Shown here one piece after another: positions 7,570 to 16,740 of a stretch of DNA of 47,641 nt; positions within the stretch are counted from its first letter, which is position 1; each line of letters begins with the position of its first letter. Source of the DNA: Mesoaciditoga sp. (GTDB lineage Bacteria > Thermotogota > Thermotogae > Mesoaciditogales > Mesoaciditogaceae). The notes under the pieces are model-generated. The model did no database searches. It worked only from the letters and a program-made list of their open reading frames with translations, and was not told the origin of the DNA. Location: NCBI GenBank assembly GCA_002878315.1, contig PNIW01000050.1:1-47641 (forward strand). Direction: 5' to 3'. The translations under genes and the position numbers were made by a program.

Positions 7570-10141
7570 ATTTTATTCTCCTTATGAAAGCGAGAAAAAA
7601 TGGTATAAAAAATGGGAAGAGAGCGGGGCTTTTAAACCCAGGCCGGGCGATGGCAAGTTTTCTATAGTGATCCCGCCTCCAAATATAACAAATGTATTGC
7701 ACATGGGACATGCGCTTAACATTGTTCTCCAGGATATCGTAACGAGATACCAGAGGATGAAAGGAAAGGAAACGCTGTGGCTCCCAGGCGAGGATCATGC
7801 CGGTATTGCGACACAAAATATGGTCGTAAAACAACTTTCCTCCGAAGGCAAGACAAAAGAAGATGTCGGGTATGATGAATTCGTCAGAATAACATGGGAA
7901 TGGGCTCGGGAATACAGGCAAAAAATAAGATCCCAGATCGAGGCGATGGGCGCTTCTTGCGACTGGTCGAGAGAGAGATTCACTCTCGACGAAGGATTAA
8001 GCCGGGCCGTAAGAAGGGTCTTCGTTTCCCTCTACAAAAAGGGATTGGTATACAAAGGCAAATACATGGTTAACTGGTGCCCAAGTTGCGGTACAGTCCT
8101 TTCAAATGAAGAGATCGAGTTCGAAGATGAGAATTCAAAACTCTATTATATAAAATATCTAATTCAAGAAGGCGGAAGCGTTGTCATAGCGACCACAAGA
8201 CCCGAGACGATGTTGGGAGACACGGCAGTGGCGGTCAATCCAAAAGATGAAAGGTACAAGGACTTTATAGGAAAGCATGCTATTCTGCCTCTTGTCGGAA
8301 GAATCATACCCGTGATAGAGGATGATTACGTTGATATGTCCTTCGGAACGGGGGCTTTGAAGGTCACTCCCGCACACGATCCGAATGATTTTGAAATTGG
8401 CAAAAAACACAATCTTGAATTTATAGAAGTGCTCGACGATAGCGCGCACATAAAGTTTGACGGACGTTATAATGGAATGACAAGGGAAGAGGCAAGAAAG
8501 GAAATAGTAAAAGATCTTGAAATCAACGGTTATCTTGTCAAGATAGAAAATTACAATCATTCCGTCGGCCACTGTTACAGATGCCACACTGTGGTAGAGC
8601 CAAAATTGTCCGATCAGTGGTTTGTGAGCATGAAAAAGCTTGCCGATCCTGCAATAAGAGCCGTCAATGAAGGAAAGGTAAAGTTTCATCCAGAGAGGTG
8701 GGAAAAGGTTTATCTTAACTGGATGGAGGATGTACATGACTGGTGCATTTCGCGCCAACTTTGGTGGGGTCATAGAATTCCTGTCTGGTACTGCGATGAC
8801 TGTGGACATCTGACTGTTTCTGAAACGACACCGGACAGGTGCGAAAAATGTGGCTCTACGCATATTCATCAAGATAAAGACGTGCTTGATACGTGGTTTT
8901 CGTCGGCTTTATGGCCATTTTCAACGCTTGGATGGCCTGAGAGAACGGAAGATCTCGAGAAATTTTATCCTACGAATTTACTCGTTACAGGATTCGATAT
9001 AATATTTTTCTGGGTTGCGCGCATGATCGTTATGGGATTAGAGTTTATGAATGATGTGCCCTTCCATGACGTTTACATTCACCAACTCGTAAGGGACAAA
9101 TTTGGACGGAAAATGTCAAAATCTCTTGGAAATGGAATAGATCCGAATGAAATCATTTCAAAGTATGGAGCAGATTCAATGAGAATGGCTCTTGCTATGC
9201 TTGCCGCTCAGGGAAGGGATATAAATTTGGACGAGAGGGTCTTTGAATCTTATATGCATTTTTCAAACAAGATATGGAATGCGAGCAAATTCGTTGAGAT
9301 GAACGCGAAAGGCACAAAATTGTCAAGACCGCAAGGACTTACAATGGCCGACAGATGGATTCTTTCGAGATCGAATGAGGTTATAAGAAAAGTTACAGAT
9401 TCTATAGATTCGTACGATTACAATATAGCGGCCCGTGAGACATACGATTTCTTCTGGGGAGATTTCTGTGACTGGTACATAGAACTTTCAAAGGTTCAAC
9501 TTGAAGATCCAAAATTAAACCAAAATACAAAATACATTCTACTTTACGTCTTGAACGTGAGTCTAAGGCTTTTGCACCCATTTATGCCTTTTATTTCCGA
9601 AGAAATATGGTCCAACTTCTTTGATGGGCTTCTAATAACGTCGAAATGGCCCGAGATAGATGAGGAATTTTATTTTGGAGATGATAATTTCAGTTTCTTC
9701 ATGGAAACGGTAAGAGGAATAAGAAATGTGAGATCGGATCTTGACCTTCCGCCTTCAACCAAGATAAAAATAGTTATGACAAAAAATGTATGGCCAAAGG
9801 ATTCACCTGTTGAAAAGTACATATCAAAACTTACGAACGCTTCCGATGTCGATGTCTTCCGGATAAGACCTAAGAAGGGAATGACCGCGGCTGTTAACTC
9901 TGAGGCCGAAGTCTTTGTAGTTATGGATGAGCATTTTGACTTTAACAGCGAAATAGCAAGACTTAATGCGAAAATAGTAAAGGCCACCGAAGAATTCAGG
10001 AAATTGAATGCAAGGCTTTCAAATGAAGAGTTCGTAAAAAAGGCTTCCGAGGAGGTTGTCCAGAAGGCAAGGGAAGAAAGGGCCGAACTTGAAAAAACTT
10101 TAAGGCGGCTTGATAGCACATTGAGAAAATTAAAGGAATGA
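7562..10141 (+). CDS. valS: Valyl-tRNA synthetase
   Basis: This is a class I aminoacyl-tRNA synthetase charging tRNA-Val, 859 residues. The HIGH motif is HMGH (47-50) within NITNVLHMGHALN, and KMSKS is at 517-521. Zinc-ribbon-like cysteine pairs (CPSCG, and CDDCG with CEKCG) are present, as is the CP1 editing domain with TTRPETMLGDTAVAVNP. The C-terminus is the usual ValRS coiled-coil arm, rich in Glu/Lys/Arg. The GTG start is fixed by an in-frame TAA at 7547 and by homology of MDKFYSPYESEKKWYKKW. Its SD lies unusually far upstream. It heads the long folC-ruvA-glmU-prs run. Confidence 0.98.
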   Translation: MDKFYSPYESEKKWYKKWEESGAFKPRPGDGKFSIVIPPPNITNVLHMGHALNIVLQDIVTRYQRMKGKETLWLPGEDHAGIATQNMVVKQLSSEGKTKEDVGYDEFVRITWEWAREYRQKIRSQIEAMGASCDWSRERFTLDEGLSRAVRRVFVSLYKKGLVYKGKYMVNWCPSCGTVLSNEEIEFEDENSKLYYIKYLIQEGGSVVIATTRPETMLGDTAVAVNPKDERYKDFIGKHAILPLVGRIIPVIEDDYVDMSFGTGALKVTPAHDPNDFEIGKKHNLEFIEVLDDSAHIKFDGRYNGMTREEARKEIVKDLEINGYLVKIENYNHSVGHCYRCHTVVEPKLSDQWFVSMKKLADPAIRAVNEGKVKFHPERWEKVYLNWMEDVHDWCISRQLWWGHRIPVWYCDDCGHLTVSETTPDRCEKCGSTHIHQDKDVLDTWFSSALWPFSTLGWPERTEDLEKFYPTNLLVTGFDIIFFWVARMIVMGLEFMNDVPFHDVYIHQLVRDKFGRKMSKSLGNGIDPNEIISKYGADSMRMALAMLAAQGRDINLDERVFESYMHFSNKIWNASKFVEMNAKGTKLSRPQGLTMADRWILSRSNEVIRKVTDSIDSYDYNIAARETYDFFWGDFCDWYIELSKVQLEDPKLNQNTKYILLYVLNVSLRLLHPFMPFISEEIWSNFFDGLLITSKWPEIDEEFYFGDDNFSFFMETVRGIRNVRSDLDLPPSTKIKIVMTKNVWPKDSPVEKYISKLTNASDVDVFRIRPKKGMTAAVNSEAEVFVVMDEHFDFNSEIARLNAKIVKATEEFRKLNARLSNEEFVKKASEEVVQKAREERAELEKTLRRLDSTLRKLKE

Positions 10142-10145
10142 TCCT

Positions 10146-11459
10146 ATGAATTACGAAGAGATGATAAATAAGTTGTTCTCCTTTCATCCGGAGGCCAAAA
10201 TAAGACTTGGTCTCGATAGAATAGAAGAATTGCTCGAGAGATTAGGCAATCCACAAAAGAGTTTTAAGTACATTCATGTAACTGGCACAAATGGCAAAGG
10301 AACTGTCACAAGAACTGTTGGAAAACTTCTGACTTCACATGGCTTCAAGGTCGGAACTTATTTTTCTCCGCATCTTGAAACCTTCAGAGAGAGAATTAGA
10401 ATAGATGACGTCTTTATACCAGAAGATCGCGCAGTCGATGTGTATGAAAGAGTTATAAAAGAAGCGGACAAAATGCCAACAGATCCCGGAATGAAGCCGA
10501 CCTTTTTTGAAATTGTCACGGCCATGGCTTTTTTGTACTTTAAAGATCAGAGAGTCGATGTTGTCGTTTCAGAGGTAGGAATGGGTGGAAGGTTTGACGC
10601 GACAAATGTTGTCGATGATCCCCTGTGCTCGGTTATAACGATAATAGATTACGATCACATGAATGTCCTCGGAAATACACTGTCTCAAATAGCATTTGAA
10701 AAGTCCGGGATAATAAAGGCCAGATCACCTGTTATAACGGGTGAATACAAAGCAGAACCTTTAAGAGTCATAACCAATAGGGCAAAAGAATTGAATTCCG
10801 AGGTCAGACGCATAGGCAAAGATTTCAGGTACATCGTTAAAAGAATAGAATTTGCAAGAAATGCTTTTGAATTTGTCGGAAAAAGATTAAGAATTTCCTT
10901 AGAAACAAGGATGAATGGTCTTGCGGCGATGAATAACATTGCCATATCTTTGGAGGTTATCGAATATCTTGACGAGATAGGATTTATAAAGTTAGACAGG
11001 GATAAAATTTATAAAACGATCTTCACGATACCATGGGAAGGGAGATTTGAATGGTTCCCTTCCGATTCAACTATAATTTTGGACGTGGCCCATAACGCAC
11101 CTGCGATGGAAATGCTCAGAAAAAATCTTAAACTTTACTTTCCATCGCGGCAGATGAATGCGGTTGTTGGAATTCTCAATGATAAAGATTACAAACGCAT
11201 GATAGAAATAATTGCACCTATCTTTAGAAGAATTTATTTAACTTCTCCAAGGAATGAACGTGCCAAGGCTCCTTTTGAAATATACGACTGGGCCGTAAGA
11301 CGTTACGATAACATAGGTTTTATAAAAGAGATCGAAGAGGCAACGGATCTTTGCACGAATATCTCCAAGAAAGAAAATGCGATCTCGGTTATAACTGGCT
11401 CTTTTTACACGGTTGGATTTGCGAGGAGCTTTTTAAGGGGCGTGAAGTCAGAAACGTGA
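10146..11459 (+). CDS. folC: Folylpolyglutamate synthase / dihydrofolate synthase
   Basis: This Mur-ligase-family enzyme adds glutamate to folates (and, in bifunctional forms, to dihydropteroate) using ATP. The P-loop TGTNGKGT is at residues 46-53, the SPHL and FRERIRID segments follow, and EVGMGGRFDATN is intact. The C-terminal domain contains LDVAHNAP. It is 437 residues, normal for the family. AAAGGA upstream serves as SD and there are only 4 nt between valS and folC. The stop overlaps the ruvA GTG start. Both activities are possible; I cannot separate them. Confidence 0.95.
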   Translation: MNYEEMINKLFSFHPEAKIRLGLDRIEELLERLGNPQKSFKYIHVTGTNGKGTVTRTVGKLLTSHGFKVGTYFSPHLETFRERIRIDDVFIPEDRAVDVYERVIKEADKMPTDPGMKPTFFEIVTAMAFLYFKDQRVDVVVSEVGMGGRFDATNVVDDPLCSVITIIDYDHMNVLGNTLSQIAFEKSGIIKARSPVITGEYKAEPLRVITNRAKELNSEVRRIGKDFRYIVKRIEFARNAFEFVGKRLRISLETRMNGLAAMNNIAISLEVIEYLDEIGFIKLDRDKIYKTIFTIPWEGRFEWFPSDSTIILDVAHNAPAMEMLRKNLKLYFPSRQMNAVVGILNDKDYKRMIEIIAPIFRRIYLTSPRNERAKAPFEIYDWAVRRYDNIGFIKEIEEATDLCTNISKKENAISVITGSFYTVGFARSFLRGVKSET

Positions 11460-12016
11460 TATGGGCATTGCGTGGAAAAATAATCAAAAAGAATTCAGGC
11501 CGTCTTATCCTTGATACTGGAAATATAATCTACGATGCCATCATGACTTCAAAGGATTTGGAACTTTTAAATGAAGGTGAAGAGGCACTTGTATATATAC
11601 GCGAGGACGTAAAAGAGGGAGAGCCGGTAGAATTAATAGGATTTTTAAATGAGGAAGAGAGATATCTTTACGATGTTTTGACAAGCGTTAACGGCATTGG
11701 AAAGAAAAATGCTCTAAGAATAATGGAAGTTATTGATCTTCAAAATTTTTCTTCCGCTGTTGAAACGAAAGATATAAAATTTCTCAGTTCTTTGCCGGGC
11801 ATCGGGCAGAAAACTGCTGAAAGGATAATACTTGAACTTTCCGGAAAGATAAAGCCTTCTCAGTTGAATCCAAACCTTGGAGAGGCCGTTGAAACGCTTA
11901 TCGCTTTAGGATTTTCGCGCAATGATGCATTTGTTGCTGTGGAAAAAGCGGCCAATAACGGGAAAAATCTTGAGGAAATCATTAAAGGTGCCCTTTCCAT
12001 TTTGAGAAAGGTATGA
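11456..12016 (+). CDS. ruvA: Holliday junction branch-migration protein RuvA
   Basis: RuvA binds four-way DNA junctions and recruits the RuvB motor in recombinational repair. It is 186 residues. An N-terminal OB fold (LRGKI) is followed by two helix-hairpin-helix motifs (VNGIGKKNA and LPGIGQKTAE) and the C-terminal domain III (LIALGFSRNDAFVAVEKA) that contacts RuvB. The start is GTG 11456, giving the typical beginning MIWALRGKI and overlapping the folC TGA as GTGA. A longer in-frame start at 11351 lies inside folC and is not homologous. No ruvB or ruvC is adjacent. Confidence 0.96.
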   Translation: MIWALRGKIIKKNSGRLILDTGNIIYDAIMTSKDLELLNEGEEALVYIREDVKEGEPVELIGFLNEEERYLYDVLTSVNGIGKKNALRIMEVIDLQNFSSAVETKDIKFLSSLPGIGQKTAERIILELSGKIKPSQLNPNLGEAVETLIALGFSRNDAFVAVEKAANNGKNLEEIIKGALSILRKV

Positions 12017-12057
12017 ATTGATGTTAGAAAGTTGTATAATGTGATGGGTGATTGGGA

Positions 12058-13407
12058 ATGAATAAGGCGCTAATTTTGGCCGGAGGACTTGGAAAAAGAA
12101 TGAACTCTCCGAAGCCAAAAGTTCTTCATGAGGTACTTGGGAAACCTCTTATAAATTGGGTCATTGATGCTGCAAAATTAGCCGGAGCCGATGAAATAGG
12201 AGTGGTAGTTGGTCATTCGGCCGAAGATATATACCCTTTTCTTAAAGACGTAAAGATCTTTGTTCAGAAAGAACAACTCGGAACGGCTGATGCGGTAAAA
12301 TCGGCATTGCCTTTCCTGGATGGCAGGATCTTGGTCCTTTACGGAGATATGCCGTTAATACCGGCCTCGACTTTAAGAAAACTCTTTGATTCTGATGCAG
12401 ATCTGACCATTTTGACGGCTTCCCTTCCAAATCCGTTCGGGTACGGGAGAGTTTTGAGAAAGGGTGGCAAAATTGAAAAAATAGTTGAAGAGGCAGATGC
12501 CACCGATGAGATAAAAGCTATAAAAGAGGTAAATAGCGGCGTTTATGCCTTTAACTCAAAGGCGTTGCTTTACGCTCTTGAAAGGATAAAGAACGACAAT
12601 AAAAAGGGAGAATATTATCTTACCGATTCCATAGAGATACTAACAAAAAGCGATTTTAAGGTTGAAACAATTGAGACGCCCGATCCAGGCACTGTGGTGG
12701 GAGTCAATACGCAGCGTGAACTTTCCGTTTTGATAAGGCGTGCAAGAGAAACAATAAACTTTGCCCTTATGGACTCCGGTGTTACCATTGAAGATCCCGA
12801 CACCACTTTTATAGGTCCTGATGCGAAAATAGAACCTGGAGTAATCGTAAAACCATTCACTTTTATATACGGGAAGACTGAAATATTATCCGGTTCCACG
12901 ATCGGTCCTTACACGACTATATTGGATTGCAAGATCGGAAGTAAGAGCGCCGTGATAAGTTCTGACTGCAACGGCGCAGTCGTTGGAGAAAATTGCTCAA
13001 TAGGACCATTTTCACGCTTAAGGCCCGGAACTATCATAGAGAATAACGTAAAGGTGGGAAATTACGTTGAGGTAAAGAATTCCCATCTTTTTAGCAATGT
13101 TAAAGCCCAGCATCTTACATATCTTGGGGATGCAACGATAGGAGAAAACACGAATATAGGGGCCGGAACTATAACTTGCAATTATGATGGAGTCAAAAAG
13201 AATCAAACCTTTATAGGCAAAAATGCATTCATAGGTTCAAATACGGCACTTGTTGCACCCGTTAAGATTGGAGACAATGCTTTTGTCGGAGCGGGTTCGA
13301 CCATAACAGAAGATGTTCCGCCCAATGCACTTGCGCTTGGAAGATCAAGGCAGGTTAACAAAGAGGATTGGGTGCTAAAAAAAAGGAGAGAATCCGATGA
13401 AAAATGA
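12058..13407 (+). CDS. glmU: Bifunctional GlmU (UDP-GlcNAc synthesis)
   Basis: This cytoplasmic enzyme makes UDP-N-acetylglucosamine for peptidoglycan. Its C-terminal domain acetylates glucosamine-1-phosphate and its N-terminal domain uridylylates the product. The pyrophosphorylase signature LAGGLGKRM is near residues 7-15, with YGDMPL and GTADAV further on. The C-terminal left-handed beta-helix is visible as hexapeptide repeats (IGPYT, IGPFSRLRPG, IGENTNIGAGTITCNYDG). The start at ATG 12058 gives MNKALILAGG; a TTG two codons earlier is less likely. A TATAAT at 12035-12040 suggests a possible internal promoter. It overlaps prs by 11 nt. Confidence 0.97.
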   Translation: MNKALILAGGLGKRMNSPKPKVLHEVLGKPLINWVIDAAKLAGADEIGVVVGHSAEDIYPFLKDVKIFVQKEQLGTADAVKSALPFLDGRILVLYGDMPLIPASTLRKLFDSDADLTILTASLPNPFGYGRVLRKGGKIEKIVEEADATDEIKAIKEVNSGVYAFNSKALLYALERIKNDNKKGEYYLTDSIEILTKSDFKVETIETPDPGTVVGVNTQRELSVLIRRARETINFALMDSGVTIEDPDTTFIGPDAKIEPGVIVKPFTFIYGKTEILSGSTIGPYTTILDCKIGSKSAVISSDCNGAVVGENCSIGPFSRLRPGTIIENNVKVGNYVEVKNSHLFSNVKAQHLTYLGDATIGENTNIGAGTITCNYDGVKKNQTFIGKNAFIGSNTALVAPVKIGDNAFVGAGSTITEDVPPNALALGRSRQVNKEDWVLKKRRESDEK

Positions 13408-14338
13408 CATGAAGATTCTTGGCGGTTCTTCTAACAGGCCTTTACTTGAGAAGATATGTTCCTATCTCAATGTAAATCCCACTCATGTCGAGATTTCGAG
13501 ATTTGCCGATGGGGAAATAAACATGAGAATAGAAGAAACTGTAAGAGGGCACGACGTCTTTTTGATTCAATCAACTTCTCCTCCGGTAAATGATAACCTT
13601 ATGGAGTTGCTTATACTAATAGATGCCCTCAAGCGCGCATCGGCAGGTTCTATAGCGGTAGTCATCCCTTACTACGGATACGCAAGACAGGATAGAAAGG
13701 CGCGTGGAAGAGATCCTATAACGGCCAAACTCGTTGCGAATCTCCTTACAGTCGCGGGCGCATCGAGAATTTTGACGATGGATCTGCACAGCGAGCAGAT
13801 ACAGGGTTTTTTTGATATTCCCGTCGACAATTTGCAATCCTTTCCCGTTTTTGTCGAGGTCCTTAAGAAACATGAATGTATAGATAAAGATAAGACAGTT
13901 GTAGTTTCTCCAGATGTCGGGGCTGTAAAGCGCGCTCGAAAATTCGCGGAGAAGATGGGATTGCCGATCGCGATTCTCGATAAAAGAAGGCCGAAGGAAA
14001 ACGTGGCAGAGATACTTCACATCATAGGCGATGTTGAAGGCATGTCATCCATAATGTTTGATGATATGATAGATACGGGCAGAACGTTGATAGAAGGCGC
14101 AAAACTTTTAAAGCAAAAAGGATCTACAAAAGTTATTGCCTGCGCAACTCATGGCCTTTTTTCTCAAAATGCGCTTGAAATGCTCGATAAATCAGACATA
14201 GACACCATCTATGTCACGGATACCATAGCGCACGACGATCTGCCAGATAAGATAAAGGTCGTCTCCGTTTCTTCTTTGTTCGGAGAGGCAATGATAAGAA
14301 TAAGAAAAAGTTTATCAGTTAGCATATTGTTCAAGTAA
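13397..14338 (+). CDS. prs: Ribose-phosphate pyrophosphokinase (PRPP synthase)
   Basis: It transfers pyrophosphate from ATP to ribose-5-phosphate, giving PRPP for nucleotide, NAD, His and Trp synthesis. It is 313 residues. Class I features are intact: RFADGEI, the YARQDRKARGRDPITAK flexible-loop region, the DLHSEQIQGFFDIPVDNL metal-site segment, and the PRPP-binding loop DDMIDTGRTL. ATG 13397 has AGGAGA 10 nt upstream. The adjacency glmU-prs-rplY-pth is a widely conserved bacterial order. Confidence 0.98.
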   Translation: MKNDMKILGGSSNRPLLEKICSYLNVNPTHVEISRFADGEINMRIEETVRGHDVFLIQSTSPPVNDNLMELLILIDALKRASAGSIAVVIPYYGYARQDRKARGRDPITAKLVANLLTVAGASRILTMDLHSEQIQGFFDIPVDNLQSFPVFVEVLKKHECIDKDKTVVVSPDVGAVKRARKFAEKMGLPIAILDKRRPKENVAEILHIIGDVEGMSSIMFDDMIDTGRTLIEGAKLLKQKGSTKVIACATHGLFSQNALEMLDKSDIDTIYVTDTIAHDDLPDKIKVVSVSSLFGEAMIRIRKSLSVSILFK

Positions 14339-14350
14339 GGAGGAATTCAA

Positions 14351-15010
14351 ATGGCTGTCCAACTCAAAGCCAGCGCAAGAGAAAAGGGAAAAGCAAAAAA
14401 TCTCGTTAAGGTAGGTAAAATTCCTGCCATCGTTTACGGTCCAAATCGCCAAAATCTTGAGATTCAATTACTTCAGGGAGAGATCGAATCTTTGATTTCT
14501 AAGGCAAAGGAGACTACTCCTGTACGTCTTACCGTAGATCTTAATGGAAGCACCGAAGAAAGAAATGTTTTTGTAAAATCAGTTCAATTTCATAAGGTGA
14601 ACGGAAAGATAATTCACGTTGATCTTTATGAACCAGATCCAGCCAAACCAATGAGATTCAAGATGCCGGTAGAACTTTCCGGCGAATCTGAAGGAGTTAA
14701 AGCAGGAGGAATTCTCGACGTGCTCTTAAGAGACGTTGAAGGTGAGGCGCTGCCTTCGAATATAATCGAAGAGATAAAGATCGATATTTCTTCCATGAAA
14801 ATAGGAGATTCCTTAAGGGTCAAGGATCTCAAAGTGCCGGAAGGCGTAAAAATACTCCAAGATCCAGAAGATGTCATAGCGACCATAAAGGCTCCGAGGG
14901 CTGAAGAGGTTGCCGCTCCTGCTACTGCGGAAACTGCCGAGACTTCTGAACCTGAAGCCATAAAGACAAAGGGTAAGAAGGAAGAAGAGGAAGAAACAGA
15001 GGAGAAGTAA
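14351..15010 (+). CDS. rplY: 50S ribosomal protein L25 (Ctc/TL5 type)
   Basis: This is a ribosomal protein binding 5S rRNA, the long Ctc form. The N-terminal L25 beta-barrel (residues 1-90, KIPAIVYGPNRQN) is followed by the TL5-type C-terminal domain (about 95-185, FKMPVELSGESEGVKAGGILD). A Glu/Lys/Thr-rich tail of about 35 residues, probably disordered, follows. SD AAGGAGG is 9 nt before ATG. The stop directly abuts the pth TTG start, so the two are probably coupled. Confidence 0.96.
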   Translation: MAVQLKASAREKGKAKNLVKVGKIPAIVYGPNRQNLEIQLLQGEIESLISKAKETTPVRLTVDLNGSTEERNVFVKSVQFHKVNGKIIHVDLYEPDPAKPMRFKMPVELSGESEGVKAGGILDVLLRDVEGEALPSNIIEEIKIDISSMKIGDSLRVKDLKVPEGVKILQDPEDVIATIKAPRAEEVAAPATAETAETSEPEAIKTKGKKEEEEETEEK

Positions 15011-15565
15011 TTGTCCAGTCTTATAATCGGTCTCGGGAATCCCGGCAAAAAATACGCCTTTACGCGCCATAATGTGGGCTTTATCTTCGTAGATAAGTTT
15101 CTGAAAAAGTATCCACCTTTTGAAACTGTTCAAAAGGTGGATTACCTTCTTTATTCTACGATTGCTGAAGGTCTTGAAATTTCTCTCGTAAAGCCTTTAA
15201 CTTTTATGAATCAAAGCGGGTTAATCTTTAACTCTCTCTACGTGATCGATCCTCCTTTGGTGGTATACGATGATCTTGATCTCGAAATTGGGAAGATGAG
15301 GATAAGGCCTTCGGGATCGGCCGGAGGACATAATGGCGTTAAATCGATAATCGAGCATCTTGGAACACAGAATTTTCCAAGAATTAGAATAGGAATAGGT
15401 CCGAAAAATTCTGATGCGATTGAATATGTCCTCGGAAGATTCAGCGATGAAGAATTTGCAATCGTGGATCGTGTGATCGATCACGCCATTGAGGCGGCCA
15501 TAGTTATATTTAAGGATGGTATAGACGTGGCAATGAACAGATTTAATTCTTTAAAGTTATCATGA
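15011..15565 (+). CDS. pth: Peptidyl-tRNA hydrolase
   Basis: It recycles peptidyl-tRNAs by cleaving the peptide-tRNA ester. It is 184 residues with the family opening LIIGLGNPGKKY, the catalytic His H20 in TRHNVGF, the Asn-containing PLTFMNQSG and the Asp of VYDDLDL. GSAGGHNGVKSI is also present. The start is TTG immediately after the rplY stop, with its SD (GGAG) inside the rplY end. The last four bases overlap the mrnC ATG. Confidence 0.97.
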   Translation: MSSLIIGLGNPGKKYAFTRHNVGFIFVDKFLKKYPPFETVQKVDYLLYSTIAEGLEISLVKPLTFMNQSGLIFNSLYVIDPPLVVYDDLDLEIGKMRIRPSGSAGGHNGVKSIIEHLGTQNFPRIRIGIGPKNSDAIEYVLGRFSDEEFAIVDRVIDHAIEAAIVIFKDGIDVAMNRFNSLKLS

Positions 15566-15921
15566 AGGCATTTGGAATTGAATTTAAAAGGGATCTAAGA
15601 GAGGTTCCAACGAAGGATCTCGCATACATCGGAGATGCTGTTTTTGAACTTTACTGCAGATTGTCCTTTTCATTTAACAGCAAGACGGTTAAGGCACATG
15701 TCAATGCCAAATCGCAGGCAATAAAGTACGATTTTATAGAACCATTCTTGCATGAAGATGAAAAAGAAATAGCGATGAGGGGAAGAAATTTAAAAAGTCC
15801 GAGAAGCAAAGATCCATCTTACAGAAAAGCAACAGCCTTAGAAAGCGTCATAGGATATCTTTTTCTTTCAGGCAAATCTGAAAGGCTTGAAGAGATTCTT
15901 TCCCTATCCTTAAAGATTTAG
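15562..15921 (+). CDS. mrnC: Mini-ribonuclease III
   Basis: This is a 119-residue RNase III-like nuclease without a dsRNA-binding domain. MrnC enzymes mature 23S rRNA ends in bacteria that have them. The signature helix AYIGDAVFELYCRL (about 21-34) carries the catalytic Asp, and the second acidic patch is in YRKATALESVIGYLFLSG (about 87-104). It overlaps pth by 4 nt. Its 3' end overlaps the convergent HAD gene by 12 nt, with no terminator hairpin evident between them. Confidence 0.93.
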   Translation: MKAFGIEFKRDLREVPTKDLAYIGDAVFELYCRLSFSFNSKTVKAHVNAKSQAIKYDFIEPFLHEDEKEIAMRGRNLKSPRSKDPSYRKATALESVIGYLFLSGKSERLEEILSLSLKI

Positions 15922-16740
15922 TATGTATTCTATAGCCCTTGCAACTCCATTTTCGTCATTTGAAGATGTTACGTACCTTGCTATTTTAAGAAGTTCCTGT
16001 GGAGCATAAGAATTTCCCATTACAATCGGGTATCCGGAGATCTTTAATGCTTCAAGATCGTTGTAATTGTCTCCTATGAATGCCGTTTCAGATCTTTTTA
16101 TGCCCAAAGATTCTATAAGAAATTCAAGAGCCTTTTCTTTTCCACATCCGGGGCCAAAGCATTCGACAAAGGCTTCATTGTTATTTGAAAAGAGAGTGCT
16201 CAGGATCATTGTGTAATCGGTACATTTTATCTCTTTTTGCATGGACTTTATTTCTTCAAAATCCCCAACGATCGAGATCTCGCTTACTTCCTCGTCTATA
16301 TAATCGGAAAGATCGGGGACTCTTATCATCCTGTAGGCATTTCTTTCAAAATAACCTGTATAATTTGAACCTTCTGGCCAGTCTTTATCGTAGATCATGT
16401 CAGGTGCCTGTGTAAAATTCGTGAATAAAATGACGAACAGATCATGCCTTTTAGCCGCAGATATTATCTCCCGCGCACATTTGCCGGAAAGGGTAATTTT
16501 TTTGATAACCTTTCTTGACTTTATTGTAGAGATGAAGGCCCCATTTTGAAAGACTCCTGGGATGTCAGATGAAATGGCATCTAAATATTCTTCGGACGCG
16601 ACTAACGATCTGCCGGTAAAGATCGTCACTTTAACGCCTGCTTTTTCGGCCATTTCGATGGCTTTCAAATTTTTGTCAGATACTTTCTTTTCGGAATTGA
16701 GTAATGTACCGTCCAAATCTATACCGACGAACTTTATCAT
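15910..16740 (-). CDS. Cof-type HAD-superfamily phosphatase
   Basis: This is a cytoplasmic phosphatase of the HAD IIB (Cof) group that likely acts on sugar phosphates or related small molecules. Motif I is DLDGTLL with the nucleophile D8 and acid/base D10; motif II is the TIFTGRS segment; motif IV is IGDNYNDLEAL with metal-binding Asp residues. It has 276 residues with the cap domain between motifs II and III. The start overlaps the rpiB stop by 4 nt. It is the last gene of the minus-strand operon beginning with the ferritin-like gene. Substrate unknown. Confidence 0.9.
   Translation of the reverse strand: MIKFVGIDLDGTLLNSEKKVSDKNLKAIEMAEKAGVKVTIFTGRSLVASEEYLDAISSDIPGVFQNGAFISTIKSRKVIKKITLSGKCAREIISAAKRHDLFVILFTNFTQAPDMIYDKDWPEGSNYTGYFERNAYRMIRVPDLSDYIDEEVSEISIVGDFEEIKSMQKEIKCTDYTMILSTLFSNNNEAFVECFGPGCGKEKALEFLIESLGIKRSETAFIGDNYNDLEALKISGYPIVMGNSYAPQELLKIARYVTSSNDENGVARAIEYILNL

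Noticed and set aside
8159-8872. 237-codon minus-strand ORF opposite valS
   Set aside because: It lies wholly inside a clear valS reading frame, shows no SD and no recognisable domain; it is a shadow frame.
14626-15048. Ser-rich 140-codon minus-strand ORF
   Set aside because: It is the antisense of the acidic/Lys-rich rplY tail, and the low complexity explains the open frame.
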